DNA from: Rhizobiales bacterium PAR1
GTDB taxonomy: Bacteria; Pseudomonadota; Alphaproteobacteria; Rhizobiales; Beijerinckiaceae
Reading direction: 5' to 3'
DNA: 64,000 nucleotides
Assembly: GCA_002256205.1 (NCBI GenBank)
Contig: NKIW01000004.1
Location: 1 to 64,000 of the forward strand
Shown here: positions 34,682 through 43,393 of the stretch, in pieces
Numbering within the stretch: position 1 is the stretch's first letter
Layout of the letters: every line of letters starts with the position of its first letter
Program-made: the position numbers and the translations under genes
The notes under the pieces: generated by a model
The model's input: the letters and a program-made list of their open reading frames with translations, nothing else
What the model was told of the DNA's origin: nothing
The model's database searches: none

Positions 34682-35548
34682 ATGTTGCCGCCTGCTGCAT
34701 CCCGCGCTTTGCCGACCGCTCTGGCCGCACCATGGCCGGTTGCGCCGGAGCCCCGCGCGCTACTGATGGGTATCGTCAACGTGACACCGGATTCGTTTTC
34801 CGATGGTGGCCAGTTCTCGGATCATGATCTGGCGATCCGCCATGCCCGCGCGCTCGAAGGGGAAGGCGCGGATATCCTCGATATCGGTGGCGAATCGACC
34901 CGGCCGGGCGCTGCGATCGTTACGCAGGAAGAGGAAGCGGCCCGCGTCCTCCCGGTGATCGAAGCGCTGATGGCCGAAGCGCCGGTGCGGATGATCTCCA
35001 TCGACACCTACAAGGCCGCGACAGCCCGCTCGGCGCTTACGCTGGGCGCACGGATCGTCAACGACGTCTGGGCGCTTCAGCGCGATCCTGCAATGGCAGA
35101 AACGGTGGCTGAATTCGGCGCAGGACTCGTGATGATGCACAATCGCGACGGCATCGACCCCGACCTTGATATTGCCTCTGATATGGAGCGCTACTTCACG
35201 CGCGCACTGGAACTGGCGGCCCGCGCCGGGATTGCGCTCTCGCGCATTGCGCTCGACCCCGGCATTGGCTTTGGCAAGACGCTGGAGCAGAACCTTGCCG
35301 CGATCCGCATGCTGCCGCGTCTGAGGGCCTTCGGCTGCGCGACGCTGCTGGGGATTTCGCGCAAGTCCTTTCTCGGCCTCATCACCGGGCGTCCAGTCGG
35401 CGAGCGCCTTGCCGGAACCCTCGCAGCGGATTGCTACGGCCTCCTTGTCGGGGCTGATGTGATCCGCGTTCATGACGTCGCGGCGCATCGCGATGCCGCC
35501 CGCGTCATTGCCGCGCTCGCGCCCCGCGAGAGCGCCCTCAGGAGTTGA
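34682..35548 (+). CDS. folP: Dihydropteroate synthase
   Basis: This 288-residue enzyme joins 6-hydroxymethyl-dihydropterin diphosphate to p-aminobenzoate in folate synthesis. DHPS signatures are all visible: LLMGIVNVTPDSFSDGGQF, ILDIGGESTRPGA, SIDTYKAATARSAL, IVNDVWALQRD, LDPGIGFGKTLEQN and LLGISRKSFLG. The ATG at 34682 gives normal length; an upstream ATG at 34616 lies inside the palindromic repeat and is less likely. It is followed by folB (two-base gap) and folK, forming a folate operon. Confidence 0.95.
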   Translation: MLPPAASRALPTALAAPWPVAPEPRALLMGIVNVTPDSFSDGGQFSDHDLAIRHARALEGEGADILDIGGESTRPGAAIVTQEEEAARVLPVIEALMAEAPVRMISIDTYKAATARSALTLGARIVNDVWALQRDPAMAETVAEFGAGLVMMHNRDGIDPDLDIASDMERYFTRALELAARAGIALSRIALDPGIGFGKTLEQNLAAIRMLPRLRAFGCATLLGISRKSFLGLITGRPVGERLAGTLAADCYGLLVGADVIRVHDVAAHRDAARVIAALAPRESALRS

Positions 35549-35550
35549 CC

Positions 35551-35952
35551 ATGCATAGCCCCGCACCGTTCCCCCCTATCGCCCACCGCGACCGGATTTC
35601 CATCCAGCGGATCGGCGTCTTCGCCTATCACGGGGTTTATGAGGAAGAGGGCCGACTCGGCCAGCGCTTCTATGTCTCGATCGACGCCTGGCTCGACCTT
35701 GCGCCCGCCGGACAGGAGGATAACCTCGAGAAATCGGTGTCCTATGCGGATATCGCGGCACAGGTGCAGGAAATCGCGGTGGGGCAACGCTACCAGATCA
35801 TCGAGGCGCTCGCCGAAGCCATTGCCGGCGAACTCCTGCGCAGTTTTCCGCGCATCGAGGAGATTTCGGTGACGGTTGAGAAGCCGAACGCCGCCGTGGC
35901 CGCCATTCTCGATTCGATCTTCGTCACCATTCATCGCGCACGGGCCGGCTAA
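35551..35952 (+). CDS. folB: Dihydroneopterin aldolase
   Basis: This 133-residue enzyme cleaves 7,8-dihydroneopterin to 6-hydroxymethyl-dihydropterin and glycolaldehyde. It has the family features IQRIGVFAYHGVYEEEGRLGQRFYVSIDAWLD (with the substrate-binding Glu) and the SVSYADIAAQVQEIA helix, and ends with the ITV-type strand VTVEKPNAAV. The ATG at 35551 is used, with a TTG two codons earlier. It lies between folP and folK, matching pathway order. Confidence 0.93.
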   Translation: MHSPAPFPPIAHRDRISIQRIGVFAYHGVYEEEGRLGQRFYVSIDAWLDLAPAGQEDNLEKSVSYADIAAQVQEIAVGQRYQIIEALAEAIAGELLRSFPRIEEISVTVEKPNAAVAAILDSIFVTIHRARAG

Positions 35953-35955
35953 AGC

Positions 35956-36465
35956 ATGTCGCATTGTGCCGATACGCCAGTTCCGGTGCGGGCCTATCTC
36001 GCGCTCGGCAGCAACATCGGCGACAAGATCGAGCATCTTCGTGCGGCAGTGGCGGCGGTGGCTGCACTACCGCACGTGCGCGTTATCGCCCGATCCGCAA
36101 TTTACCGTACCCCGCCGTGGGGCAAGACAGATCAGGACTGGTTCGCCAATGCGGTGATCGCGGTCGAAACCGCGCTCTCGCCGCGCGCGCTGCTCGATGC
36201 CTGTCTCGCTATCGAGATCGAGCAGGGGCGCGTCCGCATCGAGCGCTGGGGGCCTCGCGTCATCGATATCGATGTGCTGATCCATGGCGAGGCGCGGATG
36301 GCCACGGAACGCCTGACCCTGCCGCATCCGGCGATGCAGGAACGCGCCTTCGTGCTGATTCCGTTGGCGGAGATTGTGCCGGAGCTCGTGCTCGACGGAA
36401 CGCCGATCGCAGAGCGGATCGCTGGCCTCGACAGCGCTGGGATCGCCCCAATCGCGACGCTTTAG
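35956..36465 (+). CDS. folK: 6-hydroxymethyl-7,8-dihydropterin pyrophosphokinase (HPPK)
   Basis: This 169-residue enzyme transfers pyrophosphate from ATP to hydroxymethyl-dihydropterin. HPPK motifs are present: AYLALGSNIGDKIEHLRAAV, YRTPPWGKTDQDWFANAV, the metal-binding WGPRVIDIDVLIHG and LPHPAMQERAFVLIPLAEI. It is the last gene of the fol operon, with a terminator-type hairpin shared with bioY downstream. Confidence 0.95.
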   Translation: MSHCADTPVPVRAYLALGSNIGDKIEHLRAAVAAVAALPHVRVIARSAIYRTPPWGKTDQDWFANAVIAVETALSPRALLDACLAIEIEQGRVRIERWGPRVIDIDVLIHGEARMATERLTLPHPAMQERAFVLIPLAEIVPELVLDGTPIAERIAGLDSAGIAPIATL

Positions 36466-36488
36466 TGCCCATTCTGACACAGGTTGTT

Positions 36489-36526
36489 TCGCAAAAAGCG
36501 GTTTCCACTTTGGCGCAACATGCTTT
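36489..36526. repeat. Intergenic palindromic repeat, copy 2
   Basis: TCGCAAAAAGCGGTTTCCAC followed by TTTGGCGCAACATGCTTTG resembles the element at 34579-34616 in order and core (GGTTTCC-CTTT-GCATGCTTT). It lies after folK and before the terminator. Confidence 0.55.
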
Positions 36527-36533
36527 GGCGCAT

Positions 36534-36560
36534 AAAAAAGCCGGGCTTGCAGCCCGGCTT
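36534..36560 (-). terminator. Rho-independent terminator of bioY
   Basis: AAGCCGGGC-TTGCA-GCCCGGCTT is a 9-bp stem. On the minus strand it is followed by a T-run (the A-run at 36534-36539 on the plus strand), so it ends bioY transcription; it may also serve folK. Confidence 0.85.
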
Positions 36561-36586
36561 CAATCTTAATAATGAGCGCCTCAGGC

Positions 36587-37168
36587 TCAGGTACGGCGGG
36601 CGCGCTCAACCATCGCCCAAGCTGCCGGCAGCAGGGCCGCGCCAAGACCGGTCTTGATCGCGGTCGCGGCATAGAACGGTGCGATGCCGACGAGATAGGC
36701 CTTCTCGGCACCGAAGAGCGTCGCGAGCCAGGCGTAGCCCGGCACGAAAATCACGAGGTGGCCGAGGCTCATCACGGCTAGCGCGCCAAGGACCGACTTG
36801 GTGTAGCCGCGCTCGGCGAGGAAGCCGGTCAGCGCCGCTGCCAGCACGAAGCCCGCGAGATAGCCCGCCGTCGGGCCCATGAAATAAGCAGGGCCGGCAA
36901 CAGCACCAGCGAACACCGGCAGCCCAGCAAGGCCTTCAGCGAGGTAAGCGAGAACCGTTGCCGCGCCGAGGCGCCAGCCGAAGGTCGTGCCGATCACCAG
37001 CACCGCGAGGGTCTGGAGGGTCATCGGGACCGGGAAGCCGACCTGAACCTTGGCCGAGAGAGCAAGAAGCCCGGTGCCGACAAGGGCGAGGCCCGCGTCG
37101 CGGACGAGGCTCGAGCGGCCCTTCTGACCGAATGCTTCATTGATGAGGGTTGCCGTCGCGCCGCGCAT
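36587..37168 (-). CDS. bioY: Biotin transporter BioY
   Basis: This 193-residue integral membrane S-component binds and imports biotin, either alone or with an ECF energising module. It has about six helices and family landmarks: GFPVPMTLQTLAVLVIGTTFGWRLGAATVLAYLAEGLAGLPVF and FMGPTAGYLAGFVLAAALTGFLAERG. No bioM/bioN genes are near. I saw no clear BioR-type palindrome upstream. The start is the ATG at 37168. Confidence 0.93.
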   Translation of the reverse strand: MRGATATLINEAFGQKGRSSLVRDAGLALVGTGLLALSAKVQVGFPVPMTLQTLAVLVIGTTFGWRLGAATVLAYLAEGLAGLPVFAGAVAGPAYFMGPTAGYLAGFVLAAALTGFLAERGYTKSVLGALAVMSLGHLVIFVPGYAWLATLFGAEKAYLVGIAPFYAATAIKTGLGAALLPAAWAMVERARRT

Positions 37169-37327
37169 CGCCTTCTCCTGCTTTGACTCGTAAAATTCTG
37201 TACCGTGAGACGACCGATAGCCATCGACGTTTCATTCGGCCTTCTTGTCGTATAAGCAAGTCCGGCGAAAACGTAAAACCCGTTTTTCGTCGGATACCTT
37301 TCCTTTTTGGCGAATGGAGCCTTTCGT

Positions 37328-38236
37328 TTGGACCCTGAATTCGATCGCTCGGCCCCTGCCCAATCCGGCGTTCTGATGACCGTGGCGCCGGATATCCGCC
37401 GGATCATCGCCAATAATCCGAGCCCTTTTACCTTCACCGGCACCTGCACTTACGTTGTCGGGCGCGGCGATGTCACTGTGATCGATCCCGGCCCTGAAGA
37501 TGAGGCGCATATCGATGCGCTGCTCGCGGCTCTTCCGAACGAGCGTATCGGACGCATTCTGATCACGCATACTCACCGCGATCATTCGCCGGGTGCACGG
37601 ATGCTGAAGGCCCGCACCGGCGCACCGATCATCGGCTGCGCACCCCACCGCGCCTCGCGCGAGGCGCTGGCGGGGGAGACAAGGCGGCTCGATGCCAGCT
37701 CGGACTCCGAGCACGCACCGGAACGGGTGCTCGTGGATAACGAGATTTACGAGGCTGAGGATCACGCCTTCCGCGTACTCGAAACGCCAGGGCATACGGC
37801 GAACCATCTCGCCTTCGAGCTGATCGGCACCGGCATGGTATTCTCCGGCGATCACGTCATGGCGTGGTCAACCTCGATTGTCGCCCCCCCTGATGGCGCC
37901 ATGGGCCCTTATCTGGAAAGCCTCGAGAAGCTGATCGCACGTGAGGACGACCGCGCCTATTGGCCCGGCCATGGCGGCCCGGTGGCCGACCCGCGTCGCT
38001 TCACGCGGGCGCTGCTGAGCCATCGTCGCCAGCGGGAGACGCAGATCCTCGATTTCCTCGCGCGTGGCCCGGCCCGCATTCCGGCGATGGTTGCGGCGAA
38101 TTACCCCGGTCTCAACCCGGCTCTGGTAGGCGCGGCAGGACTTTCGGTCTTCGCGCATATCGAGGATCTCGTCGGGCGTGGAGAGATCGTCACCGAGGGC
38201 GATGCGACGCTCGAAAGCCTATTCGCGCTGAAATGA
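37328..38236 (+). CDS. MBL-fold metallohydrolase (LACTB2-like)
   Basis: This protein of about 302 residues has the metallo-beta-lactamase HxHxDH motif ITHTHRDHSPGARML (about residue 80), the GHTANHLAF histidine, GDHVMAWSTSIV and WPGHGGPV. A C-terminal winged-helix extension (RETQILDFLARGPARIPAMV) is typical of LACTB2-type RNA or thioester hydrolases. The TTG at 37328, eight bases after GGAG, is preferred; the ATG at 37376 is the alternative. It is convergent with the DUF1499 gene. The substrate is unknown. Confidence 0.85.
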   Translation: MDPEFDRSAPAQSGVLMTVAPDIRRIIANNPSPFTFTGTCTYVVGRGDVTVIDPGPEDEAHIDALLAALPNERIGRILITHTHRDHSPGARMLKARTGAPIIGCAPHRASREALAGETRRLDASSDSEHAPERVLVDNEIYEAEDHAFRVLETPGHTANHLAFELIGTGMVFSGDHVMAWSTSIVAPPDGAMGPYLESLEKLIAREDDRAYWPGHGGPVADPRRFTRALLSHRRQRETQILDFLARGPARIPAMVAANYPGLNPALVGAAGLSVFAHIEDLVGRGEIVTEGDATLESLFALK

Positions 38237-38239
38237 GCG

Positions 38240-39016
38240 CTACTTCTCGTCGGACGGGTTGGCGATTTCCTGCGCCAGCCGCTCGATTCGCGTGGCATTG
38301 GCGCCAAGGTCATGCCGCCCGACACGCGAGGCCGAACGGACATCAACACGCGTGATCCCGCCCTGCGCGCGCAAGCGGATGGTGATGTCGTCCTGCAGGC
38401 GCATCAACCGGCTCTCATCGATGGCATCGATCCGCCCGAGCCCGCGGCGATCGTCGGGGCGTATCTCCTCGATAACACGCCACTTCAACGTCTTGATCGC
38501 CTTGGCGACCTGCTGGAAGGCCTCTTCCGGCTCGGCGTCAATCATGATGGCTTTGATCGCGGGATAGGCGCGTTCCTGCGCCGAGCGGCGACGACGATCC
38601 ACATCCGGCGGCAGATAGCCACCACGCGCGGCGAGCGCGATGCGACTGGAGGAGAACACCGGCGGGTCGTCGAGATCGGTCGTGATGTCGTTTAGAACCG
38701 GCAGGCGCAACGCACGCGCGGCCAGCATTGCCGGATAAGCCAGCAGCAGGCTCGCCACCACCATCGCCCAGAAGGCGCGTCCGAGCCCGCGATAGCCGAA
38801 GCGCCAGATCTCCAACCCCGCGACCGCGCCGATCGCAATCGCTGCGGCGGCGAGCACCACAGCGCCGGTCACCACCACGATCCCGACCAACGGGTCAGCC
38901 TTGCCGGCACGAACCGCCAGCACGGCAACAACCATCATACTCACCGCCGCATAGGCCAACCGTTGGGAGAACAGCGAGAGCCGGGATTCCGGGATGGGCG
39001 GCAGGCGGTATCCCAT
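38240..39016 (-). CDS. DUF1499 family membrane protein
   Basis: This 258-residue protein has three N-terminal membrane helices (about residues 20-110) followed by a soluble DUF1499 domain (about 120-250, with PPVFSSSRI, AYPAIKAIMIDAEPEEAFQQVAKAIKTLKW and DDITIRLRAQGGITRVDVRSASRVG RHDLG). Its function is unknown. It is four bases downstream of the M48 peptidase gene, with which it and the DUF898 gene form a likely envelope-related operon. Confidence 0.83.
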   Translation of the reverse strand: MGYRLPPIPESRLSLFSQRLAYAAVSMMVVAVLAVRAGKADPLVGIVVVTGAVVLAAAAIAIGAVAGLEIWRFGYRGLGRAFWAMVVASLLLAYPAMLAARALRLPVLNDITTDLDDPPVFSSSRIALAARGGYLPPDVDRRRRSAQERAYPAIKAIMIDAEPEEAFQQVAKAIKTLKWRVIEEIRPDDRRGLGRIDAIDESRLMRLQDDITIRLRAQGGITRVDVRSASRVGRHDLGANATRIERLAQEIANPSDEK

Positions 39017-39019
39017 GTG

Positions 39020-40177
39020 TCAGGACTTTGCCGCCGGAGACGGGCGGGTCTGGTTGCAAATGCCGCGCAGCGCCTGCCATTCGGACGCAGAGAGGATCGG
39101 CTTGCCGCCCTGCGGGGCATCGGCTGCGAGCTTCTCAACCGCTGTGATCCGCTCTGCGGTCACCGGATGCGAACTCAGGGCATCGAGAATCGAGGGCGAG
39201 GATTTCTCACCCGCACCGAGCCGGCGGAAGAAACCATTGATCGCCCGCGGATCTGCCCCGGCATGGCGCATCAGATCAACGCTGACACGGTCCGCCTCGC
39301 TCTCATTCTCCCGCGAATAGGCGGAACCGGCCATCATTTTGGCCAGAACGGTCACAGTAGAGCCGCCGGTGACATCGCCGAGCACGGCACCGATGAGCAG
39401 CGAGAGCGCACCGTCATGGATCAACCCGCGCATCGCGTCGCGATGAACCACATGGCCGATCTCATGGGCGAGAACGCCGGCCACCTCGTCGGGCGAGCCG
39501 GCCTTCTCGATAATCGGGCGGAAGAGGTAAATATGCCCGCCCGGCAACGCAAAGGCATTGGTGATGGCGGTATCGAGCACTTCAACCTTGACCGGCGCCG
39601 GCAGTTTCGCGCCCGCAGAAAGCCGCGCGACCATGGCATCGAGCGCGGCCTTTCCGGGAGAGTTCTCCTCGCCGCACAACTGAACAGCCGAGCCCTTGCC
39701 GAACATCTCCAGCACCTGCGGCTCGACGCTCTTGCCGAGCGTCGTCTCCCACGACCACGGAACCAGCGGAGCAAGTACCCGTGCCAGCAGAGGAAGGCCA
39801 ACAAAGAACAGGAAAACCACCGAAGCAATCGCTCCCCCGGTCCAGAGCGCGATACGAAGGCCGCTGGCCTCCCCGGCGCGGCCCTTGCCGAAGGCTTTGA
39901 GATACGGCGCAAAGGCCGAGGCAAAAGCCTCAGCCTCCACGACCAGGCGCTCGCCGGTATCGATATTGCGGGACACCCGGTGCAGACGCGCCTCGGGCTT
40001 CAGGCTATCGAGCCTCGCCTCAGCAAAGGGCCAGACAATCGGCGGCACCTCACCGGACAGGCGAATCTCGACGCCCTGTGGCACGGCCCGTAGCATCACC
40101 GGCTGCGGCACCGGCCTGACGCCGTCGAAATAGCGCGCGGGAATATCCATGCCCTGGTCCATCCCTTCTCGGCCCAT
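39020..40177 (-). CDS. M48-family membrane metallopeptidase
   Basis: This protein of about 385 residues has one membrane helix (about residues 108-130) and a zinc peptidase domain with VLAHEIGHVVHRDAMRG (HExxH) and the downstream glutamate in SRENESEADRVSVDLM. It resembles HtpX/BepA-like quality-control proteases. The N-terminus (about 1-100) resembles no family I recognise. The ATG at 40177 follows TAAGGA; the ATG at 40150 is an alternative. It lies directly after the DUF898 gene, suggesting shared envelope function. Confidence 0.87.
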   Translation of the reverse strand: MGREGMDQGMDIPARYFDGVRPVPQPVMLRAVPQGVEIRLSGEVPPIVWPFAEARLDSLKPEARLHRVSRNIDTGERLVVEAEAFASAFAPYLKAFGKGRAGEASGLRIALWTGGAIASVVFLFFVGLPLLARVLAPLVPWSWETTLGKSVEPQVLEMFGKGSAVQLCGEENSPGKAALDAMVARLSAGAKLPAPVKVEVLDTAITNAFALPGGHIYLFRPIIEKAGSPDEVAGVLAHEIGHVVHRDAMRGLIHDGALSLLIGAVLGDVTGGSTVTVLAKMMAGSAYSRENESEADRVSVDLMRHAGADPRAINGFFRRLGAGEKSSPSILDALSSHPVTAERITAVEKLAADAPQGGKPILSASEWQALRGICNQTRPSPAAKS

Positions 40178-40183
40178 CAATCC

Positions 40184-41410
40184 TTAGCCAGCGACATCAA
40201 AGCCGGTATCGAAGGCGTCACCGACCCCACCCGTCTCGCTGCCGGCCTGCTGGATAATGCGATCCAGCGCCCCGAGATTGCCGACGGTGACCGATTGCGC
40301 CCGAAGCTGCCAGAGGCGCCGACGCAACAGGATTTCCGTCACCAGCGCAAAAAGCACGAACACGCCAAACGCCATCAGCGCCGACAGCGAGCCGCCCAGT
40401 GGGCCGGTAAGGAAGGTTTCAAGGCCGCCGTCCATCGCCGGGGAGACCTTTGCCTTGAGTGCCGTCATGACGCTCAGGCCGATCGGCACGGCGACAATCG
40501 CCAGCAGAATGAGGCCGTAGCGCACCTGCGCCCAGATGACCGAGCGCGTCCTGAGGCCCGACTCCAGCGTGATTCCCGCGAACTCGGTCCCCGCGAGGAA
40601 CAGGCGGAATTCGCAAACGCGATAATGCACCCACACGCCCCAGAGGGCGAGGCCGAGCATTGGCAACAGGGCGGTGAGCACCCCGCCAAGCGCCGTCATC
40701 CCGGAGGAATAGAGAATGGGCGCGCCGATGGAGAGGAAAATCACGAGCAAGGCGCCAAACCACAGCACGAGCCAGATTTTCATCAACGGCTTGACCGGTG
40801 CGGCGAAGCTGCCTTGCGCGCTGCCGTACCAGGTATTCTCGATCTTGTAACGCTCCAGCGCCCGGCGCAGATACGGCACGAGAATGCCGAGGGTCAGCGC
40901 GGTGAGGATCAGCCACTTCACGGTGCGAAGGAGATAGCCCATCCCGCTGCCGGTCTGGTGGAAGCGGACGCCGTAATAGCGGGTGCGGGCGAGACGATAG
41001 CGCCGCCCGCGATACGCCAGCATCAGAAACACCGCTGGCGCGATGCCCGAGGTCAGCACGGCCGCAAGAATTGGCCCGAGCAAGGCGCCGCCGAAAATAC
41101 TGACCAGGGTCACCGCGAAATAGAGCGGCAGCACAATTGCGATGCCGATGAGGAAACCGACAAACAACTCCTTGCCGGTGCCGGTGTATTCAAACCCATC
41201 ACCCGCAAGTGTCGTGTTGTTCCAGTAGTAGCGGCGGAGCGCCGTCTTGTACCAAAAGCGGTAGAACCCCAGCGTCACGATGGTCAGCAGCAACCCCTTG
41301 ATGACAAGGCCGGCCAGCGGCGCGAGAACCGGCACCAGACGCAGATTGGTCGGAAGCGCTGGCTCGGTAACAGGCGGTGCAGGAACCGGATCAATATTCG
41401 GCACAATCAT
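40184..41410 (-). CDS. DUF898 (YjgN-like) integral membrane protein
   Basis: This 408-residue protein has about eight hydrophobic segments and the DUF898 signature repeats GFYRFWYKTALRRYYWNNTTL, YRGRRYRLARTRYYGVRF, YLRRALERYKIENTWYGSA and YRVCEFRLFLAGTEFAGI. Its function is not established; E. coli YjgN is an inner-membrane homologue. It is the first gene of a three-gene minus-strand operon with the M48 peptidase and DUF1499 protein. Confidence 0.87.
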   Translation of the reverse strand: MIVPNIDPVPAPPVTEPALPTNLRLVPVLAPLAGLVIKGLLLTIVTLGFYRFWYKTALRRYYWNNTTLAGDGFEYTGTGKELFVGFLIGIAIVLPLYFAVTLVSIFGGALLGPILAAVLTSGIAPAVFLMLAYRGRRYRLARTRYYGVRFHQTGSGMGYLLRTVKWLILTALTLGILVPYLRRALERYKIENTWYGSAQGSFAAPVKPLMKIWLVLWFGALLVIFLSIGAPILYSSGMTALGGVLTALLPMLGLALWGVWVHYRVCEFRLFLAGTEFAGITLESGLRTRSVIWAQVRYGLILLAIVAVPIGLSVMTALKAKVSPAMDGGLETFLTGPLGGSLSALMAFGVFVLFALVTEILLRRRLWQLRAQSVTVGNLGALDRIIQQAGSETGGVGDAFDTGFDVAG

Positions 41411-41555
41411 GGTCCGGGGCCTTTCGCTTCGTTCAAGCAGTCAATGAAAACAGGTAACTCTTTAACCTGTCTTGTGGCATGGCTGTTGCCCAAGGAAAAG
41501 CGGATTGACAATTTCTCCCACCCATCGTGGAAGTCCGTAAACTCTGGATTTTCGC

Positions 41556-42059
41556 ATGCCAAATCGCGTTGCTGCCACACCCGCCCGCATCTGGTTCCGT
41601 TTTCTGCGCCTGCACCAGCGCGGCCACGCCGCGATGTCCCAGCGCCTGCGCGCGCTTGGGCTTTCGGTGGCGCAGTTCGACCTCCTCTCGACGCTGACGG
41701 AGAGCGAGGGCATCACCCAGCGCGACCTCGCCGAGCGGCTCTATGTTACCAAGGGCAATGTCTCGGGCCTTGTCGACCGCCTCGTCGAGGCGGGGATGGT
41801 GGATCGCCGCGCCATCCCCGGTGATCGACGCTCCTATGCGCTCCACCTCACCGAGGAAGGCCGCAAGGCCGCGCTCGCGGGCATGGAAGCGCAGCAGCAC
41901 TTCGTCGACGAGACCGTGGGCCAACTGCCGGGCGCAGACCTTGAAGTGCTCGACGCCGTGATCTCGCGCTGGCGGGAGACGTTCCGGGCGCTGGAGCCCA
42001 AGGCGGAAAGCGCTGAAGCCTCGCCAAAGGCCGCTACGCGGTCCGCCAAGAGCGGCTGA
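41556..42059 (+). CDS. MarR-family transcriptional regulator
   Basis: This 167-residue regulator has a winged helix (about residues 35-105) with GITQRDLAERLYVTKGNVSGLVDRLVEAG and the wing RAIPGDRRSYALHLTEEG. It is divergent from the DUF898-M48-DUF1499 operon across 145 bp, so that operon is its likely target. The C-terminal tail is alanine- and lysine-rich. Confidence 0.88.
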   Translation: MPNRVAATPARIWFRFLRLHQRGHAAMSQRLRALGLSVAQFDLLSTLTESEGITQRDLAERLYVTKGNVSGLVDRLVEAGMVDRRAIPGDRRSYALHLTEEGRKAALAGMEAQQHFVDETVGQLPGADLEVLDAVISRWRETFRALEPKAESAEASPKAATRSAKSG

Positions 42060-42270
42060 GCGCCTCGGCGCTGGCATCGCTGAAGGCCGCCTGCCACGAG
42101 CAGGTGGTGCCCGATAGCCTGTGGTCCCACGCTCCTGCCCTCCTTACAAATCCGTCATCTTTGCCGCGATTTCTCCTTTTTTCGGCCCAACGGCCCCCAT
42201 GATCGGCTGGCAAATAGTCCCCATCACCGGTTCAGCACGAGCCGGGACACAAAAACATGGGAAGAAAGAC

Positions 42271-42483
42271 ATGATGCCGGCCTCGATCTTTGCCGAAGCC
42301 ATTCGTAACGAAGAAGCCATCCACGTCGCTCGTGAGCGCCTCGCCACGCGGGAGCATATCGCGCAGAACTATCGGGCGGTGGCCCTGCCAGCTGTTGCCG
42401 CAGCGGTTCGACTGGTCAATTCGAGCCGCAAAACCGGCCGCGTGACCATCGGCAAGAAGACTCTCGCATCTCTTCCCCTTTAA
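42271..42483 (+). CDS. Small unknown protein
   Basis: This is a 70-residue protein, MMPASIFAEAIRNEEAIHVA at its start, mostly helical, Ala- and Arg-rich, with no membrane segment or family I recognise. The start ATG at 42271 follows GAAGAAAG at a suitable distance, and a bidirectional terminator follows at 42561. These make it a plausible real gene. No function is proposed. Confidence 0.5.
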   Translation: MMPASIFAEAIRNEEAIHVARERLATREHIAQNYRAVALPAVAAAVRLVNSSRKTGRVTIGKKTLASLPL

Positions 42484-42560
42484 CGACGGTTTCACCTCCA
42501 AAGGATTGCCGCTCCCGGACCCCCCACCTGAGCGACAGCCGAGACCCGAACAGACCATAA

Positions 42561-42588
42561 AAAAAGGCGGCCCCAAGGCCGCCTTTTT
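42561..42588. terminator. Bidirectional rho-independent terminator
   Basis: A-run, then stem GGCGGCC-CCAA-GGCCGCC, then a T-run, symmetrical for both strands. It ends the small gene at 42271 and the convergent L,D-transpeptidase gene. Confidence 0.9.
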
Positions 42589-42609
42589 GATTTCCAAGGG
42601 ATCATCCGC

Positions 42610-43230
42610 TCAGAGGACGACGCCCTTCGCCCCCACCTTCACGCGGGTATAAAGGTCAATCACGTCGATGTTATGCATCCGGATGCAGCCAAGCGAAACA
42701 GGCTGACCGATCATTTCCGGCTCGTTGGTACCGTGGATGCGGTATTCCGTGTCCTTGCCCTTCTCGTCGTGGAGATAGAGGCCGCGCGCGCCCAGCGGGT
42801 TGAGCGGGCCACCCTGCACGACACCCGGCAGGCTTGGCATCATCTGGCGGGCTGTGGTGCCCGGCGTCCACGACGGCCACTCGGTCTTGCGACCAATCTT
42901 GGCTGTGCCGGACCACTGATGGGCTTCTTGACCGGGCGAAATTTCATAACGCAGCACCGTGCCACCTTCCTCGACGAGGTAGAGGAAGCGCGCGGCCGAA
43001 TCGACCACGATGGTGCCGGGAACCTTCTCGCCGGTCGAGTTCGGCATCCGCATGCGGGCGCGGGCCGGATCGAGATCGCGGTTCATGGACTGGGGCGCGA
43101 GCGCGAGCAGTTGCACATCGCGGGCCGACAGGGTCGGATCCGGGAAAGATGCGTAATTGCAGGCGGCAGCCGCGAGACAAAGTCCGAGGGCGGCGACGGA
43201 GCGGATGATTCGATAAAGATTCGTTTGCAT
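42610..43230 (-). CDS. L,D-transpeptidase (YkuD) lipoprotein
   Basis: This 206-residue protein has a lipoprotein signal (ALGLCLAAAACNY, lipobox Cys about residue 23) and a YkuD catalytic domain (about 70-205) with HGTNEPEMIGQPVSLGCIRM, containing the catalytic Cys in SLGCIRMHN. It forms 3-3 crosslinks in peptidoglycan or attaches proteins to it. The ATG at 43230 gives the signal peptide; the longer frame is rejected. Confidence 0.9.
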   Translation of the reverse strand: MQTNLYRIIRSVAALGLCLAAAACNYASFPDPTLSARDVQLLALAPQSMNRDLDPARARMRMPNSTGEKVPGTIVVDSAARFLYLVEEGGTVLRYEISPGQEAHQWSGTAKIGRKTEWPSWTPGTTARQMMPSLPGVVQGGPLNPLGARGLYLHDEKGKDTEYRIHGTNEPEMIGQPVSLGCIRMHNIDVIDLYTRVKVGAKGVVL

Positions 43231-43393
43231 GACCGGACAACAGCAGAGGAAGGTTGCCGTTTGCTTAATGCCTCGTGCACGCCCCCGATAGTGCATCAAA
43301 GACACAGTCACGCCGAGCCATGTTTTTTCTTGACCAATTGCGTCTCGGCCCCGCACCAATGGGGTTTGTATAACAGGTTGAGGGCAGGCCTAG

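Noticed and set aside
37169-37306. BioR operator (TTATxxATAA-type) upstream of bioY
   Set aside because: No good match was seen; GTCGTATAAGC is too divergent to call.
40295-41824. Plus-strand open frame of 509 codons
   Set aside because: Antisense to the DUF898 gene and running into the MarR gene in another frame; no family resemblance.
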